From Pseudomonas paralactis (GTDB lineage: Bacteria > Pseudomonadota > Gammaproteobacteria > Pseudomonadales > Pseudomonadaceae), in contig NZ_JYLN01000003.1 in NCBI RefSeq assembly GCF_001439735.1, positions 1-64,000 on the forward strand: a stretch of 64,000 bases of DNA, given 5' to 3'. The notes below the pieces were generated by a model, which was given only the letters and a program-made list of their open reading frames with translations, had not been told where the DNA came from and did no database searches. The position numbers and the translations under genes are program-made. Positions 26,085-35,243 of the stretch are shown here, in pieces (positions within the stretch are counted from its first letter, which is position 1; each line of letters begins with the position of its first letter).

Positions 26085-26811
26085 GTCATTACCCTTACTT
26101 CAAGTGGACTTATGGCAAATGCGCCAGCTGCAACGCCCGAAAGCGAAAAAGTGTGTGCATCTGCCTCCATGGAAGGTCACCGCAGCGTGGCCGAAATGGC
26201 TTACTGGTAGGCGAAAAAAGGCGCAACTATTCCCATGCAAGGGAGCGACGTCTAATGCCGTAAACGCCTACCCTATGCCGAATCGGCATGGCTTTTTTTA
26301 AAAATAATTGTCCAAACGGTCAGTTCGAATACGCCATTAAGGCGGGCGAATACGCCGTGAGGCTGCCAAATCAGGCTCGCTCAGTGATGCTGAACGACTT
26401 GCCGCGGTTGGCAAAAATGCGTGAGAAATCCACCACCTAGCACCAGAAATCTCCTATGGTGCGGATGAAAATTTCTCGATAGATGGTCGCGCCGACATAC
26501 CCGGTAATGGTTGGCGAAAGGCAAAAAGCAAAATTGAGACTATGAGAGGCATGAAGCAAGACACATGAAGCGCGGGCATCAGAGTCGTAAGCCCGCCGCA
26601 AGTTCAGCAAGCTTGAGGTCTTGTGAACTTGCGTCGCAGCTTTTTGCCTGACCCGGCCCTTTCGCAGGCACTCCCTGTACCCGTAGGTCACGCCGATCTT
26701 GATTGATCAGAGCAACCCGGCCCCCTGGTCATGCACCACCCTTGGCGAGTGATGCAAACAGAAAGAAGCGAGGGGCTCCTTTCTATGGACGCCGGCTCCG
26801 TCAGACGGAAC
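26085..26811. other. long intergenic region between gltP and the lysozyme-inhibitor gene
   Basis: About 730 bp without a convincing gene. It contains a plus-strand terminator-like hairpin (26275-26299) with no upstream CDS. There is a direct repeat CGAATACGCC around 26327-26356. A GTG-started minus-strand ORF (26437-26691, 84 codons) has no recognisable domain and an improbable, Cys/His/Ser-rich composition. The gltP promoter must lie near its right flank. Confidence 0.5.
26275..26299 (+). terminator. orphan plus-strand terminator
   Basis: ATGCCGA-A-TCGGCAT is followed by GGC and seven Ts. There is no plus-strand gene within 190 bp upstream, so it may end a small RNA antisense to the gltP leader. 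Confidence 0.5.
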
Positions 26812-27279
26812 CTAGTACCAATTCGGATCTTTCTTTAACTGCTCCATCAGCAGCTTCTGCATGCCTTCGTCCGGTTTACCGATAAAACGGTAATCGGCGT
26901 GCCGCGTCGGGGACTTGTCTGCCGGCAAACCTGCCGGGACTTCCACCAACATGGCGTAGGCATCTTCCTTGTCCAGGCTGAAAGCAACGATCAGACGCTT
27001 GTTCAGGCAGGTGTCAGCGGTTTCGCAGAGCGGCCCGACCAAGTACTTGTCGCCATCTTCCTCAACAGCATTCATCTGCTCGGCCGAACCGGACAGGTTC
27101 ATCACCCATTCCGGCATACGCTCTTCTTTCTTCACCACGCCTTGCCAGGTTTCACGGTATTGCGCATCCGCACTGAGCAATTCGTTTGCCCGGGATTGCC
27201 CGTCATTGGCGGCAATTGCCAGGCCGCTGCCACCCAAGAGCAGGGCGGCAGCCATGGCTTTAAAAGGCAGAGAGGTCAT
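26812..27279 (-). CDS. ivy: Ivy-family inhibitor of vertebrate (c-type) lysozyme
   Basis: A 155-residue periplasmic protein with a signal peptide ending near residue 23 (AIAA). It carries the Ivy-type disulfide loop CETADTC (85-91), in place of CKPHDC in E. coli Ivy, and the family C-terminus DYRFIGKPDEGMQKLLMEQL. It would protect peptidoglycan from c-type lysozymes and possibly from the cell's own lytic transglycosylases. GAGG lies 6 nt before the ATG at 27279, ruling out the longer upstream ORF. It begins 2 bp after the DUF1328 gene, so they are one operon. A hairpin without T-run (26796-26814) lies at its end. Confidence 0.85.
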   Translation of the reverse strand: MTSLPFKAMAAALLLGGSGLAIAANDGQSRANELLSADAQYRETWQGVVKKEERMPEWVMNLSGSAEQMNAVEEDGDKYLVGPLCETADTCLNKRLIVAFSLDKEDAYAMLVEVPAGLPADKSPTRHADYRFIGKPDEGMQKLLMEQLKKDPNWY

Positions 27280-27281
27280 AT

Positions 27282-27446
27282 TCAACCTCGGCCTTTGCGG
27301 CCAAAGAAGAACGAAGCAATGAACATCACCAGGAAGACGACAAACAGGATCTTGGCGATGCCGGTGGCGGTGCCAGCGATACCACCGAAGCCCAGGACTG
27401 CAGCGACAATGGCGATGATCAGAAAGGTGATTGCCCAACTCAACAT
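27282..27446 (-). CDS. DUF1328 small membrane protein
   Basis: A 54-residue protein ([20 protein letters not shown]...) with two hydrophobic helices joined by [12 protein letters not shown], ending in FFFGRKGRG. This is the DUF1328 (YtjA-like) pattern, found in many proteobacteria and often stress-responsive. It is transcribed together with the lysozyme inhibitor, its stop lying 2 bp before the next ATG. Function unknown. Confidence 0.85.
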   Translation of the reverse strand: MLSWAITFLIIAIVAAVLGFGGIAGTATGIAKILFVVFLVMFIASFFFGRKGRG

Positions 27447-27523
27447 GGTGATTCTCCTTATGCTTCTATAGAGGTAACAGCGGTAGTGCCGTGCAGCCGC
27501 TCAACACAAGCGACGTTTAGTGC

Positions 27524-27808
27524 CTAGAACACCCAGCGCTCTTGAGCAGGTAGCTCGTCCAGAGTGGAATCCTGGTCGACCAGGCTCAATTGCGGGGCGG
27601 TTACATTAGCGCTGGCGCTGCCAATGGAACGGAAGTGGGTCTGGGTCATCACCGGACGCTCAAATTGCGGGGTTGGCTGCTCGCTCTGCTGCCAGTGCTG
27701 CATCTGCTGACCGCCAATCAGCGTGACCATCAAGGCCAGGCTGGCAAACAGGCCCTGCTGCATACGCAGCGGCGATACACGCAATTGGCTTAGGCTTTGG
27801 CGAGTCAT
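27524..27808 (-). CDS. small single-pass membrane protein
   Basis: A 94-residue protein with no family that I recognise. It has a basic N-terminus (MTRQSLSQLRVSPLRM), one hydrophobic helix (about 24-36, LFASLALMVTLIGG), then a polar Gln/Pro-rich region ending LDELPAQERWVF. GGGAG sits 9 nt before the ATG at 27808, favouring it over longer starts. A sigma54-like -24/-12 element lies about 55 bp upstream. It is probably an inner-membrane protein with a periplasmic tail. Confidence 0.65.
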   Translation of the reverse strand: MTRQSLSQLRVSPLRMQQGLFASLALMVTLIGGQQMQHWQQSEQPTPQFERPVMTQTHFRSIGSASANVTAPQLSLVDQDSTLDELPAQERWVF

Positions 27809-27863
27809 GCTGTATTTCTCCCGCATTCTGATTATTCGTTCATGACGCTCTTGGGAGAGATAT

Positions 27864-27879
27864 TGCAGAGTACATGCCA
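27864..27879 (-). promoter_or_regulatory. candidate sigma54 (RpoN) promoter
   Basis: The minus strand reads TGGCATGTACTCTGCA: GG, then exactly 10 nt, then GC, as in the sigma54 consensus TGGCAC-N5-TTGCA. The predicted transcript start is about 45 nt before the small membrane-protein ATG. Confidence 0.5.
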
Positions 27880-28200
27880 GCTTTATTGCAAAATAAAACA
27901 CAATAAAATCAATGAGTTACCAATCAATCCACAATTCGCCACCCAGCATCCTGCACGATGCCTGTAGAGATGCCGTGCGAAATGCACGATGGTCGGTGGT
28001 CGGGTCAAGGGATCGAATGCGCCTGTCCAGTTGCCGAAGTGGCGAGAAGGCATGAAAAGGCCATTAGCTGGCACCTTGTAGGAAGGCCTGCAGATACCTA
28101 CACGAAGATGCTTTTTATGAATCAGAATAAACCATGCAACTTGCCCGATTATTCCGGGACTAAACACCATCTTATTTAATAGTTAAGGAGCGCGGGACAG
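27880..28200. other. intergenic region upstream of algB
   Basis: No gene seen. It is A/T-rich at both ends, with GCACGATGC-type half-sites around 27952-27990. The sequence before algB (TATTTAATAG then AAGGAGC) holds a plausible -10 and the ribosome site. Confidence 0.4.
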
Positions 28201-29547
28201 ATGGATTCAGCCAAGGAGCTTCAAGGCCGCATTCTTTTAGTGGATGACGAATCCGCAATTCTGCGCACGTTCCGTTATTGCCTGGAAGACGAGGGCTACA
28301 CCGTTGCCACCGCCAACAGCGCCGCGCAGGCCGATGCGCTGATGCAGCGCCAGGTGTTCGACCTGTGCTTTCTGGACTTGCGTCTGGGAGAGGACAACGG
28401 CCTGGACGTACTCGCGCAGATGCGTATCCAGGCGCCGTGGATGCGTGTGGTGATCGTCACGGCCCACTCCGCCGTGGATACCGCCGTGGACGCCATCCAG
28501 GCCGGTGCCGCCGACTATCTCGTTAAACCCTGCAGCCCCGACCAATTGCGCCTGGCGACCGCCAAGCAATTGGAAGTACGCCAGCTCTCTGCGCGACTCG
28601 AAGCCCTGGAAGGTGCCGTGCGCCAACCCAAGGATGGCCTCGACTCTCACAGCCCATCAATGATGGTGGTACTGGAAACCGCCCGCCAAGTGGCCGGGAC
28701 CGATGCAAATATCTTGATCCTCGGCGAGTCCGGCACCGGTAAAGGTGAGCTGGCCCGCGCCATTCACGGCTGGAGCAAACGCTCCAAGAAGTCTTGCGTG
28801 ACCATCAACTGCCCGTCTTTGACCGCCGAGCTGATGGAAAGCGAACTGTTCGGCCACAGCCGCGGCGCGTTCACCGGCGCCAGTGAAAGCACGCTGGGTC
28901 GAGTTAACCAGGCCGATGGCGGCACGTTGTTTCTTGACGAGATCGGCGATTTTCCACTCACGTTGCAACCCAAGCTGCTGCGCTTTATTCAAGATAAGGA
29001 ATATGAACGTGTGGGCGACCCGGTCACCCGCCGCGCCGACGTGCGTATTCTCGCGGCCACCAACCTGAACCTGGAAGACATGGTGCGCGACGGCCGCTTC
29101 CGGGAAGACTTGCTGTACCGCCTCAACGTCATCACCCTGCACCTGCCACCGCTGCGCGAACGCAGTGAAGACATCCTCACCCTGGCCGACCGCTTCCTGG
29201 CACGCTTCGTCAAGGAATACGCGCGCCCCGCGCGTGGCTTCAGTGATCAGGCCCGTGAAGCGCTGCTCAACTATCGTTGGCCCGGCAATATCCGCGAGCT
29301 GCGTAACGTCGTGGAACGCGCCAGCATCATCTGCCCCCAGGAAAAGGTAGAGATCAGTCATTTGGGGATGGCCGAGCAACCGACCAACAATGCACCTCGT
29401 ATCGGTGCGGCGTTGAGCCTGGACGAGCTGGAAAAAGCCCATATCGGCGCCGTGCTCGCTACCAGTGACACCTTGGATCAAGCAGCCCGCACCCTCGGCA
29501 TCGACGCGTCGACCCTGTACCGCAAACGCAAACAGTACAACCTGTGA
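28201..29547 (+). CDS. algB: NtrC-family response regulator AlgB
   Basis: A 448-residue regulator. The receiver domain (1-125) has the phospho-acceptor D59 in LCFLDLRL and K109. The AAA+ sigma54-type domain has Walker A GESGTGKG (175-182) and GAFTGA (222-227). A C-terminal Fis-type helix-turn-helix ends [23 protein letters not shown]. In P. aeruginosa AlgB activates alginate synthesis and takes part in quorum and light signalling with KinB and BphP. It is followed 10 bp later by kinB. Confidence 0.96.
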   Translation: MDSAKELQGRILLVDDESAILRTFRYCLEDEGYTVATANSAAQADALMQRQVFDLCFLDLRLGEDNGLDVLAQMRIQAPWMRVVIVTAHSAVDTAVDAIQAGAADYLVKPCSPDQLRLATAKQLEVRQLSARLEALEGAVRQPKDGLDSHSPSMMVVLETARQVAGTDANILILGESGTGKGELARAIHGWSKRSKKSCVTINCPSLTAELMESELFGHSRGAFTGASESTLGRVNQADGGTLFLDEIGDFPLTLQPKLLRFIQDKEYERVGDPVTRRADVRILAATNLNLEDMVRDGRFREDLLYRLNVITLHLPPLRERSEDILTLADRFLARFVKEYARPARGFSDQAREALLNYRWPGNIRELRNVVERASIICPQEKVEISHLGMAEQPTNNAPRIGAALSLDELEKAHIGAVLATSDTLDQAARTLGIDASTLYRKRKQYNL

Positions 29548-29557
29548 GCAGGACCTT

Positions 29558-31342
29558 ATGAAGCTCGCGATGAAACTGCGCACTCGGTTATTTCTGAGCA
29601 TTTCAGCGCTGATCACCGTGGCCTTGCTGGGGTTGATCCTGGGCCTGGTCAGCGTCATGCAAATGGCCAAGACCCAGGAATCGCTGATCCGCAGTAACTT
29701 CATCACCCTGGACCTGGGGCTCAAGTTGCGTCAGAGCCTGGGCGACCAGCTGATCATGATGCTGGAGAAACGCCCCGACCCTGAGGCCCTGCGGGCCTCC
29801 AAGCAGCATTATTTCGACCTGCTGGACCAAGGCATCGCCCATGAACAGGCCGGTATAAGCCATGGCTTCGGACAGGCACGCTCCGATTACCAGAAACTGC
29901 TCGACGCATTCGATCAATCCCAACAGGAACCACCACCGCCGGGCAGCAAGGAAAAAATCACTGAAACCTTCAACATATTGCGCAACGGACTGATTGCCGA
30001 TCACAAGCAGGCGCTGGAGAACATCAGCGCCAGCGAGCACAAGTCCCGTGAGCGTGCGCTATTGATCGCAGGGCTGCTCGGGTTGGTGGGCCTTGCGGTG
30101 CTGATCATTGGCTTTGTCACGGCCCATGGCATCGCGCGACGCTTTGGCGGGCCGATCGAGGCACTGGCCAAAGCCGCCGACAAGATCGGGCAGGGCGATT
30201 TTGAAGTGACCCTGCCTATCTCCTCGGCAGCGGAGATGAATCAGCTGACCCGCCGTTTCGGCATCATGGCCGAAGCGTTGCGCCAGCATCAGGCCACCAA
30301 TGTCGATGAACTGCTGGCCGGCCAACAGCGCCTGCAAGCGGTGCTCGACAGCATTGATGACGGCCTGCTGATGATTGATCGCCAGGGCTGCCTGGAGCAC
30401 CTCAACCCGGTTGCACAGCGCCAACTGGGCTGGGACGAGGAACGCCTCGGTCAAGGCCTGGGCGAAGCTCTGGGTCGCGCAGAGATGGATGAACAACTGC
30501 AACTGGTGCTGCGCGGCGGCAACCTGGAGCGGGCGCCGGAGGATCTGGAAGTGGAAGTCGAGGGCGAACTGCGCCTGCTGACCTACAGCCTGACCCCTGT
30601 GAGCCATACCCAGGGCCATATTCTGGGGGCGGTGATGGTGCTGCACGACGTTACCGAACAGCGCGCTTTCGAGCGAGTACGCAGCGAGTTCGTGTTACGC
30701 GCCTCTCACGAGCTACGTACACCGGTGACCGGCATGCACATGGCCTTCGGGCTGTTTCGCGAGCGAGCCAAGTTCCCCGCGGAGTCCCGTGAAGCGGACC
30801 TGCTGGATACGGTCAACGAAGAAATGCAGCGCCTGATGCAGCTGATCAACGATTTGCTCAACTTCTCGCGCTACCAGAACGGCCTGCAAAAACTCACCCT
30901 GGGCGCCTGCGATGTGACCGACCTGCTGGAACATGCCCGGGCACGATTCGCCGAACCCGCCAATGCACAGCACATTGAATTGCTGGTGGAAGCCCAGCCG
31001 GAGCTGCCGCGACTGTATGCCGACCGGGTGCAACTGGAGCGCGTGCTCGACAATTTGCTCGGCAACGCGTTGCGCCACACCGCCGAAGGCGGACAGATTC
31101 GCCTGCAGGCACGGCGTCATGGCGAGCGGGTGATTATCAGTGTTGAGGACAACGGCGAAGGCATCGCCTATGGGCAGCAAGGGCGAATCTTCGAGCCCTT
31201 TGTGCAGGTGGGTCGAAAGAAAGGCGGCGCGGGCCTGGGGCTGGCCTTGTGCAAGGAGATCGTGCAATTGCACGGCGGCCGCATGGGCGTGTATTCACGG
31301 CCGGGGCAGGGTACGCAGTTCTATATGGCCTTACCCCTGTAG
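29558..31342 (+). CDS. kinB: membrane sensor histidine kinase KinB
   Basis: A 594-residue kinase, matching P. aeruginosa KinB in length. Two transmembrane helices (about 12-34 and 167-187) flank a periplasmic helical sensor domain. HAMP, PAS (about 250-365), HisKA with H384 in ASHELRTP and an HATPase domain (DNLLGNALRHT, DNGEGIAYG, GAGLGLALCKEI) follow. It is the cognate kinase/phosphatase of AlgB. The ATG at 29558 follows the algB stop by 10 bp. Confidence 0.95.
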   Translation: MKLAMKLRTRLFLSISALITVALLGLILGLVSVMQMAKTQESLIRSNFITLDLGLKLRQSLGDQLIMMLEKRPDPEALRASKQHYFDLLDQGIAHEQAGISHGFGQARSDYQKLLDAFDQSQQEPPPPGSKEKITETFNILRNGLIADHKQALENISASEHKSRERALLIAGLLGLVGLAVLIIGFVTAHGIARRFGGPIEALAKAADKIGQGDFEVTLPISSAAEMNQLTRRFGIMAEALRQHQATNVDELLAGQQRLQAVLDSIDDGLLMIDRQGCLEHLNPVAQRQLGWDEERLGQGLGEALGRAEMDEQLQLVLRGGNLERAPEDLEVEVEGELRLLTYSLTPVSHTQGHILGAVMVLHDVTEQRAFERVRSEFVLRASHELRTPVTGMHMAFGLFRERAKFPAESREADLLDTVNEEMQRLMQLINDLLNFSRYQNGLQKLTLGACDVTDLLEHARARFAEPANAQHIELLVEAQPELPRLYADRVQLERVLDNLLGNALRHTAEGGQIRLQARRHGERVIISVEDNGEGIAYGQQGRIFEPFVQVGRKKGGAGLGLALCKEIVQLHGGRMGVYSRPGQGTQFYMALPL

Positions 31343-31437
31343 GAGCGAGCTTGCTCGCGAAGAACCTCAACGATAACGCTGTGCTGTCAGGCAGCCCGCG
31401 TCGTCTATGCGTTCTTCGCGAGCAAGCTCGCTCCTAC
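31339..31437. repeat. REPIN, GTAGGAGCGAGC class
   Basis: Inverted copies of GTAGGAGCGAGCTTGCTCGC flank about 55 bp of unique sequence. Each copy also contains its own GCGAGC/GCTCGC hairpin. It lies between converging kinB and ampDh2. Confidence 0.88.
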
Positions 31438-31447
31438 CTGTACACCA

Positions 31448-32224
31448 TCAACGGTGATTCAGGGCCCGCAGGATCGCGGCGCTTTCAGCATCCGGGGTGC
31501 CATCAAACAGTGACGGGCGAAAGCGCATCTGGAACGCGGCGATCACGTGTCGCGTGGCCACATCCAGCTCCCCGGTCTGCGGCGTCTGGTAGCCCAGGCG
31601 AGCCAGTTCTTCTTGGAACCAGGTGATGCTCGGCAGCTGAGCGGCGTACTGCACCTGGAACCGTGCCACGGCCTGGGCATCCGGCCATACGGCCAGGCCT
31701 TCTGCGGCCAAACGCTTCCAGGGGAACAGCGGCCCCGGATCCAGTTTGCGCAGTGGGGCAATGTCGCTATGCCCGATGATGTTCTTGGGGTCGATGCCAT
31801 TACGCTTGCTGATGTCCTTGAGCAGCACGATCAGCGACTGCACCTGTGCTTCGGAATACGGGTACCACACACGCCCTGTCGGCGTATCGCGGAACCCCGG
31901 ATTGACGATTTCGATGCCGATGGAGCTCGAATTGAGCCAGGTGCGTCCCGCCCACTCGCTTTCCCCCGCGTGCCAGGCGCGCTGGCTTTCATCCACCAGC
32001 TTGTAGATGGTGCCTGAGGCGTCGTCGCCGATCAGGTAATGGCTGCTAACCTGGCCATGGGTCAGCAAGGCCAGCGAGCGCTCCAGGTTGGTCGAGGTGT
32101 AATGCACGACGACGAACTGCACGCGGTTGTCGTGGTTCACCGACGGGTGGCTGGTATTCAGACGCGGGCCGCTGGCGCAACCGGCGAGCAGGAGAAACAC
32201 AAAAGCAATAGACAAGGATTTCAT
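31448..32224 (-). CDS. ampDh2: N-acetylmuramoyl-L-alanine amidase, AmpD-homologue lipoprotein
   Basis: A 258-residue lipoprotein with lipobox LAGC (Cys16). The amidase_2 domain (35-175) has zinc ligands H41 (VVHYTS), H152 (GHSDIAP) and D162 (LDPGPLFPW). A C-terminal peptidoglycan-binding domain (about 185-255) follows. It cleaves the lactyl amide between MurNAc and the stem peptide. The lipid anchor, domain order and position next to algB-kinB match AmpDh2 rather than cytosolic AmpD. Converges with kinB. Confidence 0.9.
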   Translation of the reverse strand: MKSLSIAFVFLLLAGCASGPRLNTSHPSVNHDNRVQFVVVHYTSTNLERSLALLTHGQVSSHYLIGDDASGTIYKLVDESQRAWHAGESEWAGRTWLNSSSIGIEIVNPGFRDTPTGRVWYPYSEAQVQSLIVLLKDISKRNGIDPKNIIGHSDIAPLRKLDPGPLFPWKRLAAEGLAVWPDAQAVARFQVQYAAQLPSITWFQEELARLGYQTPQTGELDVATRHVIAAFQMRFRPSLFDGTPDAESAAILRALNHR

Positions 32225-32312
32225 GGCAGGAGCATTACACTGAGAGACGATAATGCAACAGTGTAACGTAACGTAATTCGCGCAGCGGTCAAATTACAAA
32301 ATGGAACATCTT

Positions 32313-34358
32313 TTAGGCCGCCTGCACTTGATTGCGTCCCGCTGCCTTGGCCCTGTAAAGCGCTTCATCGGCACGCTTGAGGGCCATGTCGCTGCGCTCG
32401 CCAGGTTGAAACTGCGCCACGCCCATGGACACTGTGATCGTCACAGGCTCGCCTTTGAAGTGGAACGGGCAAGCCTCGATGGCAGCGCGCATTACTTGAG
32501 CGACGGCCAAGGCATCCGCCAGGGTTGAGTCGGGCATCAACAGCACGAACTCTTCACCGCCAAAACGCGCGATGAAGTCGCTGGGCCGCAGGCGCTTGCT
32601 CAGCACATTGGCGATGATCTTGAGCACCTTGTCGCCCGCCAGATGACCATAGCCATCGTTGATGCGCTTGAAATGATCCAGGTCGAGCATGGCCAGCGAC
32701 AGGCTGTTGCCCTGCTGATGCCAGGCGTTGACCTCGTGATCCAGGCGCTCACTCCACGCTGCCCGGTTGGGCAAACCAGTCAGTGGATCGAGCAAGGCCT
32801 TCTGACGCTGTACCTCCAGATGCTCACGGTAGCCCTGGGCTTCCTGCTCCATGTTGGCCACACGCTCAGCCAGGGCTTTAAGGCGCGCAGCCACTTCCTG
32901 CTCACGTTGATCACGCTGCTGCTGATGCTCGTCCATCGTCCCGAGCAAGCCCTCAAGATGGCTTTCAAGCACCTGCTTGAGGCTGTCCAGATCGGCGGCT
33001 TCCTGCACGCTGCTTTGCAAGCCGTCGACCTGTTCACGAATCTGCGTATCCAGCTCCCGCGCGGCCAGGCTGCTATCGGCGTGGCCCTCGCTGGCGACCT
33101 GCAGGTGGCCCTGGAATGCCTCAAGGCGCTCGTTGAGTTGCTTGAGATAAGCCTCGAACTCATGCTGGCCACTGTCGGTGATCGCCAGCATCAGCACAGC
33201 CAGGTCATCCAGAATGGGGATCAGCTCGTACCAATTCAAGCCGTGGGCAAGACGCTCGCGCATGGCTTGCGCCTGGGGCCGATGACGTTCAGGCAGGGAC
33301 AGGTCTTCCAACAGACCCAGTAACGTATCTTCGATGTGCTTGGCTACCGAGCTGTAGGACGGCTCAGGCGAGTCGGGCAGGGCGTATATTGCATCGGACT
33401 GCAGCTCGTCTGGCTCGGGAGTTTCCAACACAGGCGGGAGAGACAGGCTACCTATGCTGGTTTGATCCGGCGCCTCGACTTGAACCGGCGGTGCTTCAAT
33501 AAAGGCGGCGAGCGCGCTTTCAGGGGCCGGCTCTTCTATCGGCGGCTCAGGGGTCTGCGCAGGTGAAGCAATCGGCTCTACTGGAGGCGGTGCCTCGAAT
33601 ACAAAGGTGTCGCGGGCCGCTTCCAGCGGGGCCTGCACTACCGGCTCAGAGGTGGGAGCAAGCGGCGTTTGTGGTTGCGGGGCAAAGGCACGCAAGGCCT
33701 GGGTCAATTCTTCGGACTGTGCGGGCTCCTGCGGTTCGGGCGCCGGTGGCGGCGCAGCTGGCTTTGACGGCGCCGACTGCGCTGTGGGCAATGGCGCAGC
33801 GTCAACCTGCGGCGCTTCACTCGATCCATCCTTGCTGCCAAACAGCCGTTGCAGCAGCCCAGGACCTGCGCGCGAGGTATCGCTTTCAGGCTCCAGATTA
33901 TTCAGCGCCTGCCCTTGCAGGCTGCTTAGCTCGCTGAGCAACAGCGGTATCTCCCGCGCTTGGCCGACGCGGCTATCGAGCTGCTTGGCGAAGGCTTTCA
34001 GCGGGCGGGCTACCTCGCGCGGCAAGGCAAGCTTTTGCAACTGAGCAACCAGGGCCGTGAGTGCGGTGCTGATCTGGTCAACCCGGGTTTCGCGACGCTG
34101 CTCGGAATCCAGCACGGCCTTTTCCAGGCGCGGCAACAGTGCGGCGAGGGCGGCGTCCATGTCGTCGGTACGCACCACATCACGCATTTCCTTCATGCAT
34201 TGATCAACAGCGCGGTCAGTCCCTTCAGCGGCCAGGGTGCTGCGTACCAGGCCGCGGCGCAGCAGGTCGAGGCGGGCGGCCCAGCGGCGTTCGAGCTTGT
34301 CTTGTTGCTCGATGCTCTTAAGGTATTTCTCTTTCCAGCGCTGGGCGTCGTCGCTCAT
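32313..34358 (-). CDS. dgcH: diguanylate cyclase (DgcH-like)
   Basis: A 681-residue cytoplasmic protein with a C-terminal GGDEF domain (about 510-680). The active-site motif is GGEEF (600-604), with an intact inhibitory I-site RPSD (591-594) five residues before it, so it should make c-di-GMP under product control. The first 170 residues are helical. Residues about 180-350 are low-complexity, rich in Pro/Ala/Glu/Gln. No transmembrane helix. The position matches dgcH (PA5487) of P. aeruginosa. Its ATG overlaps the stop of the upstream hydrolase gene by four bases. Confidence 0.92.
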   Translation of the reverse strand: MSDDAQRWKEKYLKSIEQQDKLERRWAARLDLLRRGLVRSTLAAEGTDRAVDQCMKEMRDVVRTDDMDAALAALLPRLEKAVLDSEQRRETRVDQISTALTALVAQLQKLALPREVARPLKAFAKQLDSRVGQAREIPLLLSELSSLQGQALNNLEPESDTSRAGPGLLQRLFGSKDGSSEAPQVDAAPLPTAQSAPSKPAAPPPAPEPQEPAQSEELTQALRAFAPQPQTPLAPTSEPVVQAPLEAARDTFVFEAPPPVEPIASPAQTPEPPIEEPAPESALAAFIEAPPVQVEAPDQTSIGSLSLPPVLETPEPDELQSDAIYALPDSPEPSYSSVAKHIEDTLLGLLEDLSLPERHRPQAQAMRERLAHGLNWYELIPILDDLAVLMLAITDSGQHEFEAYLKQLNERLEAFQGHLQVASEGHADSSLAARELDTQIREQVDGLQSSVQEAADLDSLKQVLESHLEGLLGTMDEHQQQRDQREQEVAARLKALAERVANMEQEAQGYREHLEVQRQKALLDPLTGLPNRAAWSERLDHEVNAWHQQGNSLSLAMLDLDHFKRINDGYGHLAGDKVLKIIANVLSKRLRPSDFIARFGGEEFVLLMPDSTLADALAVAQVMRAAIEACPFHFKGEPVTITVSMGVAQFQPGERSDMALKRADEALYRAKAAGRNQVQAA

Positions 34359-35233
34359 GCAAGAGGTCCGCGAGGGCCTGGGCTCAACGCGGGTAATGCA
34401 TCAGCCGTAAGCGAACCCGGCAGACGAATCTCTACCGCGACGGGCAGGTGATCGGAAATGGGCTGCGCCAGTACCCGCACACTTTCCAGTGTAAGGCTCG
34501 GGCTGAGCAGGATGTGGTCAAGGCAGCGCTGCGGGCGCCAGCTGGGAAATGTGGCTTCGACTTGCGGAGCCAACAGGCCCAGGTCGCGCAGCGGGGAATT
34601 CTGCAACAGGTCGTTGGCATGGGTGTTCATGTCACCCATCAACACCTGGTGCTTGTAGTGGCCAATCAGGTCGCGCACATAGGCAAGTTGCAGGTTGCGG
34701 GTACGTCCGCCGAGTGCCAGGTGCATCATTACTACCACCAAGGCTTCGGGACCTTCACCGAAACGCACCAGGATCGCACCGCGGCCTTTGGGACCCGGCA
34801 GCGGGTGATCCTCGATGACGGTCGGCTTCAAGCGGCTGAGCACACCATTACTGTGCTGTGCCAGGCGCCCCAGGTTGCGGTTGAGCTGCTGGTACCAGTA
34901 GGGGAACGCGCCAAGTTGGGCAAGATGCTCCACCTGGTTGATGTAGCCCGAGCGCAGGCTGCCGCCGTCGGCCTCCTGCAAGGCGACCAGGTCGAAGTCG
35001 CTGAGCAGGTCGCCGATCTTTTGCAGGTTACCGGTACGCCCCTTGTGCGGCAGAACGTGCTGCCAGCCACGGGTGAGGTAGTGCCGGTATTTCTCGGTAC
35101 TGTTGCCCACCTGAATATTGAAACTGAGCAGGCGCAAGCGGCTGTCTGCCGGCAGGTCCGTGGCTTGCAGGTGGTGTTCGTTGACCTGCGGCTCGTGCAG
35201 GCCAACGACGCGTTCGGTACCCCAACGGCGCAT
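34355..35233 (-). CDS. endonuclease/exonuclease/phosphatase family protein
   Basis: A 292-residue EEP-fold hydrolase. Visible motifs are LRLLSFNIQVG (Asn), VALQEADGG (catalytic Glu for Mg2+), GDMNTHAND, LDHILLS and SDHLPV (catalytic His). Such enzymes cleave phosphodiesters in nucleic acids or lipids; the substrate is unknown. No signal peptide, so it is cytoplasmic. Located 10 bp after dsbA and overlapping dgcH, so probably one transcription unit. Confidence 0.88.
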   Translation of the reverse strand: MRRWGTERVVGLHEPQVNEHHLQATDLPADSRLRLLSFNIQVGNSTEKYRHYLTRGWQHVLPHKGRTGNLQKIGDLLSDFDLVALQEADGGSLRSGYINQVEHLAQLGAFPYWYQQLNRNLGRLAQHSNGVLSRLKPTVIEDHPLPGPKGRGAILVRFGEGPEALVVVMMHLALGGRTRNLQLAYVRDLIGHYKHQVLMGDMNTHANDLLQNSPLRDLGLLAPQVEATFPSWRPQRCLDHILLSPSLTLESVRVLAQPISDHLPVAVEIRLPGSLTADALPALSPGPRGPLA

Positions 35234-35243
35234 GGCGGGCCCC

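Noticed and set aside
26103..26268. Short plus-strand ORFs around 26072-26301
   Set aside because: No ribosome site or family. Composition is consistent with non-coding leader DNA, so only a small RNA is proposed there.
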